64,000 nucleotides of DNA, taken from the NCBI GenBank assembly GCA_001919865.1, contig MNIR01000002.1:16256-80255 (forward strand), given 5' to 3'. Position numbers and translations under genes: made by a program. The stretch comes from Gemmatimonadetes bacterium 13_1_20CM_4_69_16 (GTDB taxonomy: Bacteria > Gemmatimonadota > Gemmatimonadetes > Gemmatimonadales > GWC2-71-9). Below, piece after piece: positions 34,983 through 43,664 of the stretch. Numbering within the stretch: position 1 is the first letter of the stretch; each line of letters opens with the position of its first letter. A model generated the notes under the pieces. That model ran no database searches, had not been told where the DNA came from, and saw only the letters and a program-made list of their open reading frames with translations.

Positions 34983-35549
34983 TCAGTAGTGGCACAACGT
35001 GCAGTCGCGACTCACCTGCCGCTGCACGTGACAGTTGATGCACCAGCCCATCTTGAGCGTAGCGAACTGATGTACCTGGGGCATGGTGCGCACGTCCCCG
35101 TGGCAGGTGCTGCAGCTTTCGGTGCCGAGGACCTTGATGTGGCGCATGTGGGGAAACCGCACGAAGCCGGGCAGCGCGTGGATGCGGATCCACTCGGGCG
35201 GCTTCTTGGCGGTCCACGCCTCGCGCACCTTCTTGATCTCCGCCTGATGCGCCGGTGTCGAGCCGGCGATCATCTGGTGACAGCCGAAGCACGTCTGCAG
35301 CGCCGGGATCCCCGGCTCGCTCGAAACCGTCACCGTGTTGTGGCAGTACAGGCAGGGAATCTTGTCTTGACCGGCGTGAACGTCGTGGCGAAAAAAGATC
35401 GGTTGCCGGGGGCCGGCGAGTTTCCCCGTGTCGCTGATGACGGGAGCCGTGTAGGTAGGCGTAGCTTGCCGGTCTTGCGCCGCGGCGGGGCCGGCAACGA
35501 ACAGAGCGACTGCGACGCCGGCCGCGGCCCTACCACTCCTCTTCGTCAT
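34983..35549 (-). CDS. actA: Alternative Complex III subunit ActA, pentaheme cytochrome c
   Basis: The ATG at 35549 gives 188 residues with a signal segment (AAAGVAVALFVAGPAAAQ). Five CxxCH heme c sites are visible: CLYCH, CFGCH, CSTCH, CINCH and CTLCH, the last four residues from the end. Pentaheme content and first position match ActA. The operon reads actA-B-C-D-E-F with gaps of 11 bp or less or with overlaps. A promoter must lie in 35550-35638, but no confident -35/-10 pair was seen. Confidence 0.93.
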   Translation of the reverse strand: MTKRSGRAAAGVAVALFVAGPAAAQDRQATPTYTAPVISDTGKLAGPRQPIFFRHDVHAGQDKIPCLYCHNTVTVSSEPGIPALQTCFGCHQMIAGSTPAHQAEIKKVREAWTAKKPPEWIRIHALPGFVRFPHMRHIKVLGTESCSTCHGDVRTMPQVHQFATLKMGWCINCHVQRQVSRDCTLCHY

Positions 35550-35638
35550 CAATCGCGCTCGATGGCGAATGTATCGTGTGTGTGTGGAACGGCTTGCGGG
35601 CGCCAGAATGTAGCGCCGCCGGCAAACGGCGCACAAGC

Positions 35639-35658
35639 CCCGCGCCTGCCGGCGCGGG
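35639..35658 (-). terminator. Strong GC hairpin after the gene at 35665-36135
   Basis: CCCGCGCC and GGCGCGGG form a perfect 8-bp stem with a 4-nt loop, 7 bp beyond the stop of the upstream gene and before actA. There is no clear T-run, so termination strength is uncertain. Its position suggests that the Alternative Complex III operon starts from its own promoter. Confidence 0.5.
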
Positions 35659-35664
35659 CGCGGG

Positions 35665-36135
35665 TCATTCCGGTCGCGCCAGGAACTGATGTTTCAGCTG
35701 GATCACGCCGACGAAGGCGTCGACCGCGTCCAGGTCCGGGAATTCCATCCAACACCACCGGACCCCGGCCGACACGGCCCCGCCGCGCATGGCCTGGCGC
35801 AGCGGCCTTGGCAGGCCGTCGGCGACGGAGAATTCCCGCTCTTCGATCTCCGTCAGCACGAACGTCCCGCTGACGCCGGCCTTCATGGGATGAAGGTAGC
35901 CGAGCTTGCGCCCTCCCACCTCGTACATCCACACCCACTTCCACGCGGTTCCCAGAAAGACGACCTGCTCGGTGACGTGCTTGAGCGCGCGGATCCCCTC
36001 CCGCGCCTTCCTGAAGCGCTGCGCGGCGCGGGGCGGCAGATCCTTGATCGGCGCATCCGACTTGGGTCGCTTGCGCGGGTTCTCGTACAGGTTGGTCGCC
36101 CAGTAGCCCGGCGGCTGGTGCTCGATGGGAATCAT
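35665..36135 (-). CDS. Hypothetical protein, possibly DUF3788-like
   Basis: 156 residues, no signal peptide. The core WKWVWMYEVGGRKLGYLHPMKAGVSGTFVLTEIEE alternates Trp/Tyr and Lys/Arg and ends in a beta-rich, SRPBCC-size fold; this arrangement reminds me of the DUF3788 family, but I am not certain. The C-terminus VDAFVGVIQLKHQFL is helical. It starts 5 bp after the long BNR-repeat gene and is followed by a strong hairpin, so it may be the last gene of that operon. Confidence 0.6.
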   Translation of the reverse strand: MIPIEHQPPGYWATNLYENPRKRPKSDAPIKDLPPRAAQRFRKAREGIRALKHVTEQVVFLGTAWKWVWMYEVGGRKLGYLHPMKAGVSGTFVLTEIEEREFSVADGLPRPLRQAMRGGAVSAGVRWCWMEFPDLDAVDAFVGVIQLKHQFLARPE

Positions 36136-36140
36136 GGCTC

Positions 36141-39100
36141 CTATTGTAAGGGGCGAGCCACCGAACGGAAACGCCCCTCGAGCTCCCGCAGGCGCGCCAG
36201 CCCACGCCCGAGGGCGCGCTCCAGGTCCCCAACCGCGGCGCGAGCGGCCGTGGTGGGCGCCGCATCCGCACCCTCCACTACGCCGTAGGCGGCGACCAGG
36301 TCACCGTTGAGGCGGGTGAGGTTCTCGGCTTGGCGCGCCCCCGCGGACGGCGGCTCGCCCGCGCCGGACTCGAGTGCCGCCGCTCGGGCGTCGAGCGAAT
36401 CCACCGCGGCCCACGCGCCCTGCCCTAGGTGTTCTCGCGCGCCCTTGAACTGCGTCCGCAGCGCCCGCACACGCTCCAACGCCACAGAGTCGCCACGCAT
36501 GGCTGCGACGAGCCGCGTCGCCAGCGCGAACTGCTGCGCCAGCACGCCGGGGGCGAGCCGCACGCGCGGGTCCATCCGGACGGCGAGCGGCTGGGTGAGA
36601 GTATCCCCACCCGCGCTGAGCCGCACCGTGTACGATCCCGGCAGGACCCACGGCCCGCGCGGCTCGCGCGGCGTGTCGCCCCGAATGGCGGAGATGGGGT
36701 ACTCGCGCCGCAGCGCGGGCGGCGGCGGGTAATGCAGGTCCCACACGAAACGGTGCATGCCCGCCGTGGTGGAGAGGGTCTGGGGAGACCGGATCCAGTA
36801 CAGTGGAATGTTGACCGTCGTATCCGGGGATTCAGGCCTGTCGTCGCTTGCGAAGCGGCGCACGATTCGTCCCGCTCGGTCGAGGATCTCGAGCGTGATC
36901 GGCCCTGCAGCCGCGCCCGGGAGGTAGTAGTCCAGAATCGCACCATCCGGCGGGTTCTTCCCGGCGGGCTCATCCGGGGGCAACGGGGTGTCGGTGTTTT
37001 CGTTCCACCGCACCCGCACGGCGCCAGCCGGCCGGTACAGGAAGGCGCGGCGCGCCGCCCCGGCGGCGGCGACCTGGCGTAGCGGCGTGATGTCGTCCAG
37101 GACCCAGAACGAGCGGCCATGCGTCGCGACGACCAGGTCGCTGTCGTGCACGACGAGGTCGCGCACCGAGCTCGCCGGCAGATCGAGGCGCAGCGATTGC
37201 CAGTGGTCGCCATCGTCGAACGAGACGTAAACGCTCCGCTCGGTGCCGGCGTAGAGCAAGCCCCGCCGCCCCGGGTCTGCGCGCACGGCATTCACGACGG
37301 CGTCCGCAGGGAGGCCCTCCACGATCTCGCTCCACCGCTTGCCGCCGTCTTTCGTCCGGTAGATGTGCGGGTGGAGGTCGTCAAGGCGAAAACGGTTCAC
37401 CGCCGCATAGACCTCTAGGGTATCGAAATGCGACGCTTCCAAGAGCGACACCTTGCTCCAGGGCGTGAGCGCCGACGGCGTCACATTGGTCCAGCGGCGG
37501 CCGCCGTCGTGGGTGACGTGAATGAGCCCGTCGTCGGTCCCGACCCATAGCAGTCCGGGCCGCGTGAACGACGGGGCGATGCTGTAGATCACCCCGCGGT
37601 GGCGCCCCTGCTCCGGATCGAGCGACGCAAACGCTCCCAGGCTGGCCGGTACGTCCGCGGTTGGGCGCGTGAGATCGGGGCTGATCGTCTGCCAGCGCGC
37701 CCCGCCGTTCAGCGTCTTGAAGACGACGTTCGCACCCAGGTACAGCACGTGGGGATCGACGGGCGAGAACAGGACCGGCATGGTGCGCACCCAGCGATAC
37801 TTCCCCATGCGCACCGGCTCGGGGGACACATCCTGCACCTGCCCGGTGCTCCACTCGAAGCGCGCGAGCTTGCCGCCGTACACGATGCCGGGGTGTAGCG
37901 GATCGGGAGCGACATAGCCGTACTCCTCCGCGCCGACGGGGTGCCACTCCCGGAAGGTGATCTCCCCATCGTTGCCGCGGCTCACGATCCCGGCGGATCC
38001 ACTCTCCTGCTGGCCGCCGTACACGCGGTACGGGAACTGGTTGTCGGTGCTGACGTGGTAAAACTGCGCTGTCGGCTGGTTGTACCACGAGCTCCACGTC
38101 TCGCCCCCGTTCACGGTGACGACGGCGCCCTGATCGCCGGCCAGCAGGATGATGTTGGGATCGTTCGGGTTGATCCAGAGCCGGTGGTAGTCGTCCCCTC
38201 CGGGCGCGCCACGGAACGCGGTGAAGCTGCGGCCGCCGTCGCTCGACTTCCACGTCACGACGTTCGCCACGTAGAGGACGTCGGCGTTCTTCGGATCCAC
38301 CTTCACCTCATTGAAGTCCCCGTCGCGGCCCCACAAGCGCGGGTCGCCGTTGACCAGGCGCCACTGCTCCCCTGCGTCGTCGGAGCGATACACCCCGCCA
38401 CCGTTGGCCGCGCCCACCACCGCGTACATCCGCCCCGGCTCGCTCGCGGACACCGCGAGCCCGATGCGGCCCAGCCGGTCCTGAGTCGTGGGCAACCCGG
38501 CGGTAATCCTCCGCCAGCTGGTCCCGCCATCGGTCGACTTGTAGAGGCCGTTGTTGGCGGACAGGGTCCAGGAGCTGCCGATCTCCCACGGCGCCTGGCG
38601 CGCGGCCCAGAGCACGGCGAACACTGTTTGGGGGTTCGCGGGATCGAAAGTGACATCCATCGCGCCGGTGTTTTCGTCGGTGTACAGCACCTTCTGCCAC
38701 GACTCTCCACCGTCCGAGGAGCGGAACACCCCGCGCTCTGCGTTGGCGCCGTACGGATGCCCCAGCACGGCGACGAGGACGCGGTTCGCATCGCGTGGAT
38801 CGACGATCACCGCCGGGATCTGCTGGCCGTCCCGCAGTCCGACGTGGCGCCAGCTCCGCCCACCGTCGGTGGACTTGTAGATCCCGTCGCCCACCGACAG
38901 GTCGGGCCGCTGCAGGCCTTCGCCGCTCCCGACGTACAACACGTTCGGGTCCGATGGGGCGACGGCGACCGCGCCGATCGAACCGGTCGGCTGATCGTCG
39001 AAGATCGGCGTCCACGTGCGTCCGTAGTCGGTGCTCTTCCACACGCCGCCGTTGTTGACGCCGATGTAGAACACATTGGGTTGACCCGGGACGCCCATGG

Positions 39101-39248
39101 CTCCCACGGTGCGGCCGCCGCGGAACGGCCCGATCAGGCGCCAGTGCAGCCCGGCGAACAGAGATGGGTCGTACTGCTGGGCCCGGACACCTGCCGGGCA
39201 GAGGGCGACGAGGCAGATCAGCGAGACGCAGCGAACGAAGGCGATCAA
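36141..39248 (-). CDS. Secreted BNR/Asp-box beta-propeller protein (VPS10/sortilin-like, glycosyl-hydrolase-annotated type)
   Basis: I chose a TTG at 39248 overlapping the upstream stop as TTGA, with GGGGAGG before it; the open frame to 40061 lies over another gene. The 1035-residue product has a signal peptide (CVSLICLVALCPAGVRAQ) then YDPSLFAGLHWRLIGPFRGGR, the start shared by such proteins. At least eight Asp-box repeats follow (STDYGRTWTP, STDGGRSWRHV, SSDGGESWQKV, STDGGTSWRRI), building beta-propellers. The last 300 residues hold an Ig-like/FlgD-like region and a helical tail. These proteins are probably extracellular binding or sorting proteins; enzymatic activity is unproven. Confidence 0.85.
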   Translation of the reverse strand: MIAFVRCVSLICLVALCPAGVRAQQYDPSLFAGLHWRLIGPFRGGRTVGAMGVPGQPNVFYIGVNNGGVWKSTDYGRTWTPIFDDQPTGSIGAVAVAPSDPNVLYVGSGEGLQRPDLSVGDGIYKSTDGGRSWRHVGLRDGQQIPAVIVDPRDANRVLVAVLGHPYGANAERGVFRSSDGGESWQKVLYTDENTGAMDVTFDPANPQTVFAVLWAARQAPWEIGSSWTLSANNGLYKSTDGGTSWRRITAGLPTTQDRLGRIGLAVSASEPGRMYAVVGAANGGGVYRSDDAGEQWRLVNGDPRLWGRDGDFNEVKVDPKNADVLYVANVVTWKSSDGGRSFTAFRGAPGGDDYHRLWINPNDPNIILLAGDQGAVVTVNGGETWSSWYNQPTAQFYHVSTDNQFPYRVYGGQQESGSAGIVSRGNDGEITFREWHPVGAEEYGYVAPDPLHPGIVYGGKLARFEWSTGQVQDVSPEPVRMGKYRWVRTMPVLFSPVDPHVLYLGANVVFKTLNGGARWQTISPDLTRPTADVPASLGAFASLDPEQGRHRGVIYSIAPSFTRPGLLWVGTDDGLIHVTHDGGRRWTNVTPSALTPWSKVSLLEASHFDTLEVYAAVNRFRLDDLHPHIYRTKDGGKRWSEIVEGLPADAVVNAVRADPGRRGLLYAGTERSVYVSFDDGDHWQSLRLDLPASSVRDLVVHDSDLVVATHGRSFWVLDDITPLRQVAAAGAARRAFLYRPAGAVRVRWNENTDTPLPPDEPAGKNPPDGAILDYYLPGAAAGPITLEILDRAGRIVRRFASDDRPESPDTTVNIPLYWIRSPQTLSTTAGMHRFVWDLHYPPPPALRREYPISAIRGDTPREPRGPWVLPGSYTVRLSAGGDTLTQPLAVRMDPRVRLAPGVLAQQFALATRLVAAMRGDSVALERVRALRTQFKGAREHLGQGAWAAVDSLDARAAALESGAGEPPSAGARQAENLTRLNGDLVAAYGVVEGADAAPTTAARAAVGDLERALGRGLARLRELEGRFRSVARPLQ

Positions 39249-40387
39249 GCGTGAACCCTCCCCAATAGGCGCGACGCCGCCCGAAACCGCCCCTGGTCCA
39301 GCAGTCGCGCGACCGATACCCCTGGCACCGCCATGCACCCGTCCTTCCCCATCGTCAGCTTGATCACGTCCACATCCCTCCCGTACCACCGCGTGCTCGG
39401 CTCGAGGTCGGAAGGATAGACGCACAGCGGCAACGCGGCGGCCGCGACGGCGGCCTGCGAGCCGATCCCCGATTCCGGCATCGTCCCGGCCCACAGCTCG
39501 GCACGATATTGGGCCGCCAACTCGTGAACGCGGCACACCTCCGCCAGGCCGCCCATCCGGTGCACCTTGATATTCCATACGCGCGGCCCCTCCAGGTCCA
39601 TCACCTGACGCGCGACGGCGGCGCTCTTGAGCGTCTCGTCGAGGCACAGCGGCGTCCGCAGCGCCCGGCTCAGGGCCGCGTGGGCGACCAACTCGTCGGG
39701 AGCGAGCGGCTGCTCGATATACAGCAGCCCCGCGTCGTCGAGCGCGCGTAGGTTCGGCTCGTGCGCGGGCCACGCGTAGGCACCGTTGGCGTCGACGGTG
39801 AGCGGGAGATCGACGTTCGCCATCGCGACGCGCGCCGCCCTGACCGCGACCTCGTCCCAGCCCGGCATCACTTTGATCTTCACGCGGCGATACCCCTGTT
39901 CCAGCGCGGCGGAGATACGCCGGGTGAGCGTGTCGGCCTCGCCGTCCTCGGGGATGCCGAGGGCCACGCCGCAGGGCACGCTCGCCGCGGGTTGCACGCC
40001 GAGCCGGGACGCGACCAACCGCGCCAGCCCGACGCCGCACCGGTGGGCTTCGAGGTCCCACGCCGCCGTCTCGATGCCCGCTCGCGCAAACTGGTTGCCG
40101 CGCACGCCGTGCCGTAGCGCCGCATCCACCCCGTCGGGGGATTCGAACTCCATGCCGACGACGCGCGGGACCAGGACCCGCTCGATCAGGTCACGGGCGC
40201 CCGCGAGCGTCTCCTCGGAGTAGAACGGCGACTCGAACGGCGGCGACTCGCCGTACCCAACGTGCCCGGCGTCGTCATGCAGGGCGACGATCAGCGAACG
40301 GCGCGCGTCGATCCGCCCACCCGAGATGATGAACGGCTCGAGGAACGGGAGCGTGAGCTCGAACAGCTCAGCCAGCGCGATGCGCAT
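39245..40387 (-). CDS. Enolase-superfamily N-succinylamino acid racemase / o-succinylbenzoate synthase-like protein
   Basis: 380 residues. The muconate-lactonizing subgroup signature is complete: VKIKVMPG with the KxK catalytic pair near 166, metal ligands Asp in DANGAY (193), Glu in IEQPL (about 220) and Asp/Glu in LDET, and the second-base Lys in NIKVHRMGG (about 270). This subgroup is shared by o-succinylbenzoate synthase (menaquinone) and N-succinyl/N-acyl amino acid racemase. No other men genes are nearby, and its neighbours are amidohydrolases, an aldolase and oxidases, so a racemase-like catabolic role is favoured. It overlaps the DHOD-like gene by 20 bp. Confidence 0.85.
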   Translation of the reverse strand: MRIALAELFELTLPFLEPFIISGGRIDARRSLIVALHDDAGHVGYGESPPFESPFYSEETLAGARDLIERVLVPRVVGMEFESPDGVDAALRHGVRGNQFARAGIETAAWDLEAHRCGVGLARLVASRLGVQPAASVPCGVALGIPEDGEADTLTRRISAALEQGYRRVKIKVMPGWDEVAVRAARVAMANVDLPLTVDANGAYAWPAHEPNLRALDDAGLLYIEQPLAPDELVAHAALSRALRTPLCLDETLKSAAVARQVMDLEGPRVWNIKVHRMGGLAEVCRVHELAAQYRAELWAGTMPESGIGSQAAVAAAALPLCVYPSDLEPSTRWYGRDVDVIKLTMGKDGCMAVPGVSVARLLDQGRFRAASRLLGRVHA

Positions 40388-41513
40388 CGGTGGTGAGGTC
40401 GAGGAAGCGCAGCTCGCCGCCCCGCCGCTCGAGCCCGCCCGCCGCTTCGAGCTCGAGCAGCGCGGCGATCAATCCGTCGTTCGGATGAAACACCAGGGCG
40501 TGCAGCGCCCGCTGCGTGCGCGAGCCCTGGGTCGCGGGATACTGAGACAGCGGCAACTGGAAGAACGTATGCAGCTGGACGCTCTCACAGCCGCGCCGGG
40601 CGTATTCAAGAATCATACGGCCCGAGCAGACGTTGCCGGTGCCGGAGAGCCCCGGGTGTACGCCGGGGGCCATGGCGTCCAACACCCGCAGGTTCCGGTC
40701 GCTCAAGTCCCACCCGCCGTACGCCACGCTCCGTTCTGCATCGAACAATCGGTTGAAGCAAACGAGGGCGTCGACCTCCTGGCAGGCCTTGATCATCTCG
40801 AGCTGGAAGGCGTCATCGAAGCACGCGTTCATGAGCTTGACGGCGATCCGGACGGGCACGGGGGACGCGGCGCGAATGTGCCGCGGCACTTCGCGCAGCC
40901 AGCGCAGGATCTGGGCGCGATCCGCCGCCAGCGAATCGCCCGCGAGGGTCGGCGAGAAATCCTTCTCGACCAGCAGCGGAGCCTCACCCCAAGCGCCCGC
41001 AAGCAGGCGTGTGGTGTGGCGGTACTCGGCCTCGTGAAACGGGTCTTCGAGCCTGGGCAAATGGTACTTCACCGATGGGACCACGAGCAGGCTCCCGGCG
41101 CGGGTCAGGTCGCGTCCCGCCCGCACCAGCGCCAGGTACTCCTCGAGGCTGCGGTCCCAGCCCCGGCCCTTCCAGGTGACGGTCCACCCCGTCCGCCCGC
41201 CCGCGGAGCGGCGCGGCTCGACCTGCATCTTCGTCTCGTGGATCGCCCAGGCGGCCATGGATTGCGTGCCCGCCTCGTCCTGCGCGATCACCGTCTTCAA
41301 GACGACGAAGGCGAGCCCGGCACGCGCGTCCTCCGCGAGCTGGGTCTCGTTCAACGACAGCTGGCCCGAGCCCTTCCCGACCGGGTGTGGGATCATCTGC
41401 CCGAGGTAGCGCGCGGTGAGGTCGATTCGGTAAGTCTCGCGTACGTGGTCCGGGAAGGCGCGCGGCAGCCGCAGCCCGAACCGCTCGAAGTCCCGCGTGA
41501 GCTCGGTGTGCAC
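40368..41513 (-). CDS. Dihydroorotate-dehydrogenase-like FMN TIM-barrel protein
   Basis: 381 residues with the layout of a PyrD-type beta/alpha barrel: GQMIPHPVGKGSGQLSLN (N-terminal substrate/FMN loop), DARAGLAFVVLKTVIAQD, VRIAVKLMN (Lys that contacts FMN), VDALVCFNRLFD, and LSGTGNVCSGRMILEYARRGCESVQLHT (phosphate loop and terminal FMN site). It diverges from true PyrD: the insertion MQVEPRRSAGG... and the lack of the usual base segment argue for another substrate. It ends in the start of the enolase-superfamily gene and begins 1 bp after the FAD-oxidase gene. Confidence 0.7.
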   Translation of the reverse strand: MHTELTRDFERFGLRLPRAFPDHVRETYRIDLTARYLGQMIPHPVGKGSGQLSLNETQLAEDARAGLAFVVLKTVIAQDEAGTQSMAAWAIHETKMQVEPRRSAGGRTGWTVTWKGRGWDRSLEEYLALVRAGRDLTRAGSLLVVPSVKYHLPRLEDPFHEAEYRHTTRLLAGAWGEAPLLVEKDFSPTLAGDSLAADRAQILRWLREVPRHIRAASPVPVRIAVKLMNACFDDAFQLEMIKACQEVDALVCFNRLFDAERSVAYGGWDLSDRNLRVLDAMAPGVHPGLSGTGNVCSGRMILEYARRGCESVQLHTFFQLPLSQYPATQGSRTQRALHALVFHPNDGLIAALLELEAAGGLERRGGELRFLDLTTDAHRAG

Positions 41514-41514
41514 C

Positions 41515-42732
41515 CTACTTGGGGAAGCGCGACAGCCGGAACTGCGGGTCCGGCGCCTGGCCTGTGAGCACGAGTCCGGCCACCAACTCGCCCACCGCCG
41601 GGCCGTGCTTGAAGCCGTGCCCCGATCCGCCGCCTACGAGCCACACGTTCTCCGCGCCCGGATGGCGGTCGATGATGAAGTGCTCGTCGGGGGAGTTCTC
41701 GTACTGGCACACGCGCGCCTCGAGCAGCGGGGCTTCTTTGAGCGCCGGGAAACGAAATGCCAGGTAGTCGCGGGCGCTGCGGAGCGCCTCCGGCGATGGC
41801 AGGCGCTCACCGACAGTCGGGTCGAACACCGGCCCGCGCGCGTCGTCCGCCACTTTGAACCCCCGCCACTCGTTCCCGGGGATCCCGTACATGAAGTGAT
41901 TGGCGTGATCCGCCCACACCGGGAGGGCCTCCTCGGTGAAGCGGCGGTCACCTGGGGGCGTGCCGAAGAAGAACACCTCCTGGCGCGTAGGGCGCACGCG
42001 ATCGCCGATCACGTCCGGAAACAGCGAGCCGAGCCACGGCCCGCACGCGAACACGAACGCGTCGGCGACGAGCGCACTGCCGTCGCTCAACTGCACCGCA
42101 CCCAGCGTACTGCCCCTGGGAGCTGCGGGCGGCTGGACGGCCAGCTGCCGATACGCCCCGCCCTCGGCGCGCACCGCGTCGAGCACCGCGGCGCAGGCGC
42201 GCCGGGCGGTGAGATAGCCGCCGTCCTGCTCGAAGATCGCCCAGCGTACGCGCTCGCAGTTGATCTGCGGGTAACGTTTCGCCGTCTCCGCCCCGCTCAG
42301 CTGCTCGAACCGTGCCCCGGCCTGCTTGAGAATGGGGAGGGCGGCCTGCTCATAGGTGTCGTCGTCCTCGACCAGCCAGAGCACACCGATCGGATGGAAC
42401 AAGTGGCGCTGCCAGCGCCGCTCGTGCTCCTGCCAAAGCGCGAGTGCGCGCAGCGCGAGGTGCGTGTAGACGGCGCGCGGCCCGTAGGTGGCGCGGATCA
42501 CCCGGGTCTCTCCCCCCGAGCTGGCGCGCGAGTTGCCGGGCCCCCAAGCGTCGACCAGGGTCACGCGCGCCCCCCGCCGCGTGAGATACAACGCGGTCCA
42601 GCCGCCGAACGCCCCGGCCCCCACCACGACGACGTGCGGTTTTTGCTTCATGGCAACGACGCCTTTGACAAGAGAGAAGGTCGCCGCCGCGGCGCAGGCC
42701 TGGAGAAACGAGCGCCGCGGGACACGACTCAC
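41515..42732 (-). CDS. Tat-exported FAD-dependent amine oxidase (sarcosine oxidase/MTOX-like)
   Basis: The GTG at 42732 overlaps the upstream stop as GTGA and gives 405 residues. A Tat-like signal (RVPRRSFLQACAAAATFSLVKG) precedes the FAD dinucleotide-binding motif VVVGAGAFGGWTALYLTRRGA near 33. The monomeric sarcosine oxidase / N-methyltryptophan oxidase pattern continues: SRASSGGETRVIRATYG, ACGPWLGSLFPD, CQYENSPDEHFIIDRHP and VGGGSGHGFKHGPAVGE. The Cys in VCQYEN fits covalent FAD attachment. It would oxidise a secondary amine or amino acid in the periplasm; the substrate is unknown. Confidence 0.85.
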   Translation of the reverse strand: MSRVPRRSFLQACAAAATFSLVKGVVAMKQKPHVVVVGAGAFGGWTALYLTRRGARVTLVDAWGPGNSRASSGGETRVIRATYGPRAVYTHLALRALALWQEHERRWQRHLFHPIGVLWLVEDDDTYEQAALPILKQAGARFEQLSGAETAKRYPQINCERVRWAIFEQDGGYLTARRACAAVLDAVRAEGGAYRQLAVQPPAAPRGSTLGAVQLSDGSALVADAFVFACGPWLGSLFPDVIGDRVRPTRQEVFFFGTPPGDRRFTEEALPVWADHANHFMYGIPGNEWRGFKVADDARGPVFDPTVGERLPSPEALRSARDYLAFRFPALKEAPLLEARVCQYENSPDEHFIIDRHPGAENVWLVGGGSGHGFKHGPAVGELVAGLVLTGQAPDPQFRLSRFPK

Positions 42733-43664
42733 GGCAAGCTCAAGCGGGCCCCACGGGCCTCGCGGACGGCGCGGCGGACGGCCTCCCGCTCGCTCTCCGG
42801 CAGCGCCGGACCCCACGGGTCGTCGCACGCATCGTCCGGGATGACGCCGTCCGCCGCGAGGGCCCACAGCATGCGGCGCACGTACCCCTCCATCGGTGGG
42901 ATGAACGTCGCCGCCGCGAATCGATCACAGATACCGGAGAGCCGCACGAACTTCGCGAAGTCGCCGCTGCGGAACGTCTCCAGCAGCCCGACCTGCAGGT
43001 TCGTCAGCGCCGCGCCCATGCCGACGAGGGCCGTGCGGGCGCCCATCGTGAGCGAATACCCGAAGAACCGGTCTTCGCCGGTGATCAACAGCTTCTCGGG
43101 GTGATCGCGGATCAGGCCCGCGAGCCGCTGGAACGTCATCACGGAGTCGAGGGTCGCTACTTTGATGCCGATCACTCCGGGGAGCTCGAGGATCGCGTGC
43201 AGCGTCTGGTTGTCATACGCGACGCCGCCCGCGGCCTCGTACAGATAGAACGCGATCACCGGCAGCTCGCGGCCGAGCGCGTCGTGGTAGCCGACGGGGT
43301 CGTCGGCCCGCGGGAAGGCGAGTAGCGCATCCGCGCCACCTTCCTTCGCCTCGCGCGCCGTCTCCACGCTCGCCGCGCCCGCCACGATCACGCTCATGGG
43401 AAGGGCAGCGCGCCACGTGGCGAGCACTTCGCGGCGCTGCGACGGCGTGAGGTGCCGCCCGCGGCCCGTGTGAGCCCACACCGCCACGCCCGCCACTTGC
43501 TGGCCGCCCATCCACTGCGCATAGTCGCGCTGCACGTCCCCAGCCAGCACCCCGCCCCGAAACGGCACCGGGACGGCCGGGACCAGACCCCACTCGAGGC
43601 GGGTGGTCAGGCGATCGGGCGGTCGCGCGGTCAGCCGGCGAGCCCCGCGCGAACGTTGTCGCAC
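42729..43664 (-). CDS. Dihydrodipicolinate synthase/N-acetylneuraminate lyase-like aldolase
   Basis: The GTG at 43664 gives 311 residues and overlaps the upstream gene by 34 bp; a CTG at 43610 would give MTTRLEWGLVPAVPVPF, the natural-looking start, but CTG is rare. The DapA-type barrel is clear: GLVPAVPVPF, GVAVWAHTGRGRHLT, the Tyr region VIAFYLYEAAGG, Schiff-base Lys in GVIGIKVATLD, and ITGEDRFF. The family cleaves or joins pyruvate-type donors to aldehydes. Situated between an amidohydrolase and a FAD oxidase, it probably belongs to a catabolic pathway rather than lysine synthesis. Confidence 0.8.
   Translation of the reverse strand: MRQRSRGARRLTARPPDRLTTRLEWGLVPAVPVPFRGGVLAGDVQRDYAQWMGGQQVAGVAVWAHTGRGRHLTPSQRREVLATWRAALPMSVIVAGAASVETAREAKEGGADALLAFPRADDPVGYHDALGRELPVIAFYLYEAAGGVAYDNQTLHAILELPGVIGIKVATLDSVMTFQRLAGLIRDHPEKLLITGEDRFFGYSLTMGARTALVGMGAALTNLQVGLLETFRSGDFAKFVRLSGICDRFAAATFIPPMEGYVRRMLWALAADGVIPDDACDDPWGPALPESEREAVRRAVREARGARLSLP

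Noticed and set aside
36141..40061. Continuous frame giving a 1306-residue protein
   Set aside because: Residues upstream of 39248 lie over the enolase-superfamily gene on the same strand and are Arg/Gly-rich without a family pattern. The signal peptide begins at the TTG at 39248.
39245..40387. Menaquinone pathway gene menC
   Set aside because: The enolase-subgroup motif fits both OSBS and NSAR, and no other men gene is near, so the menC label was not used.
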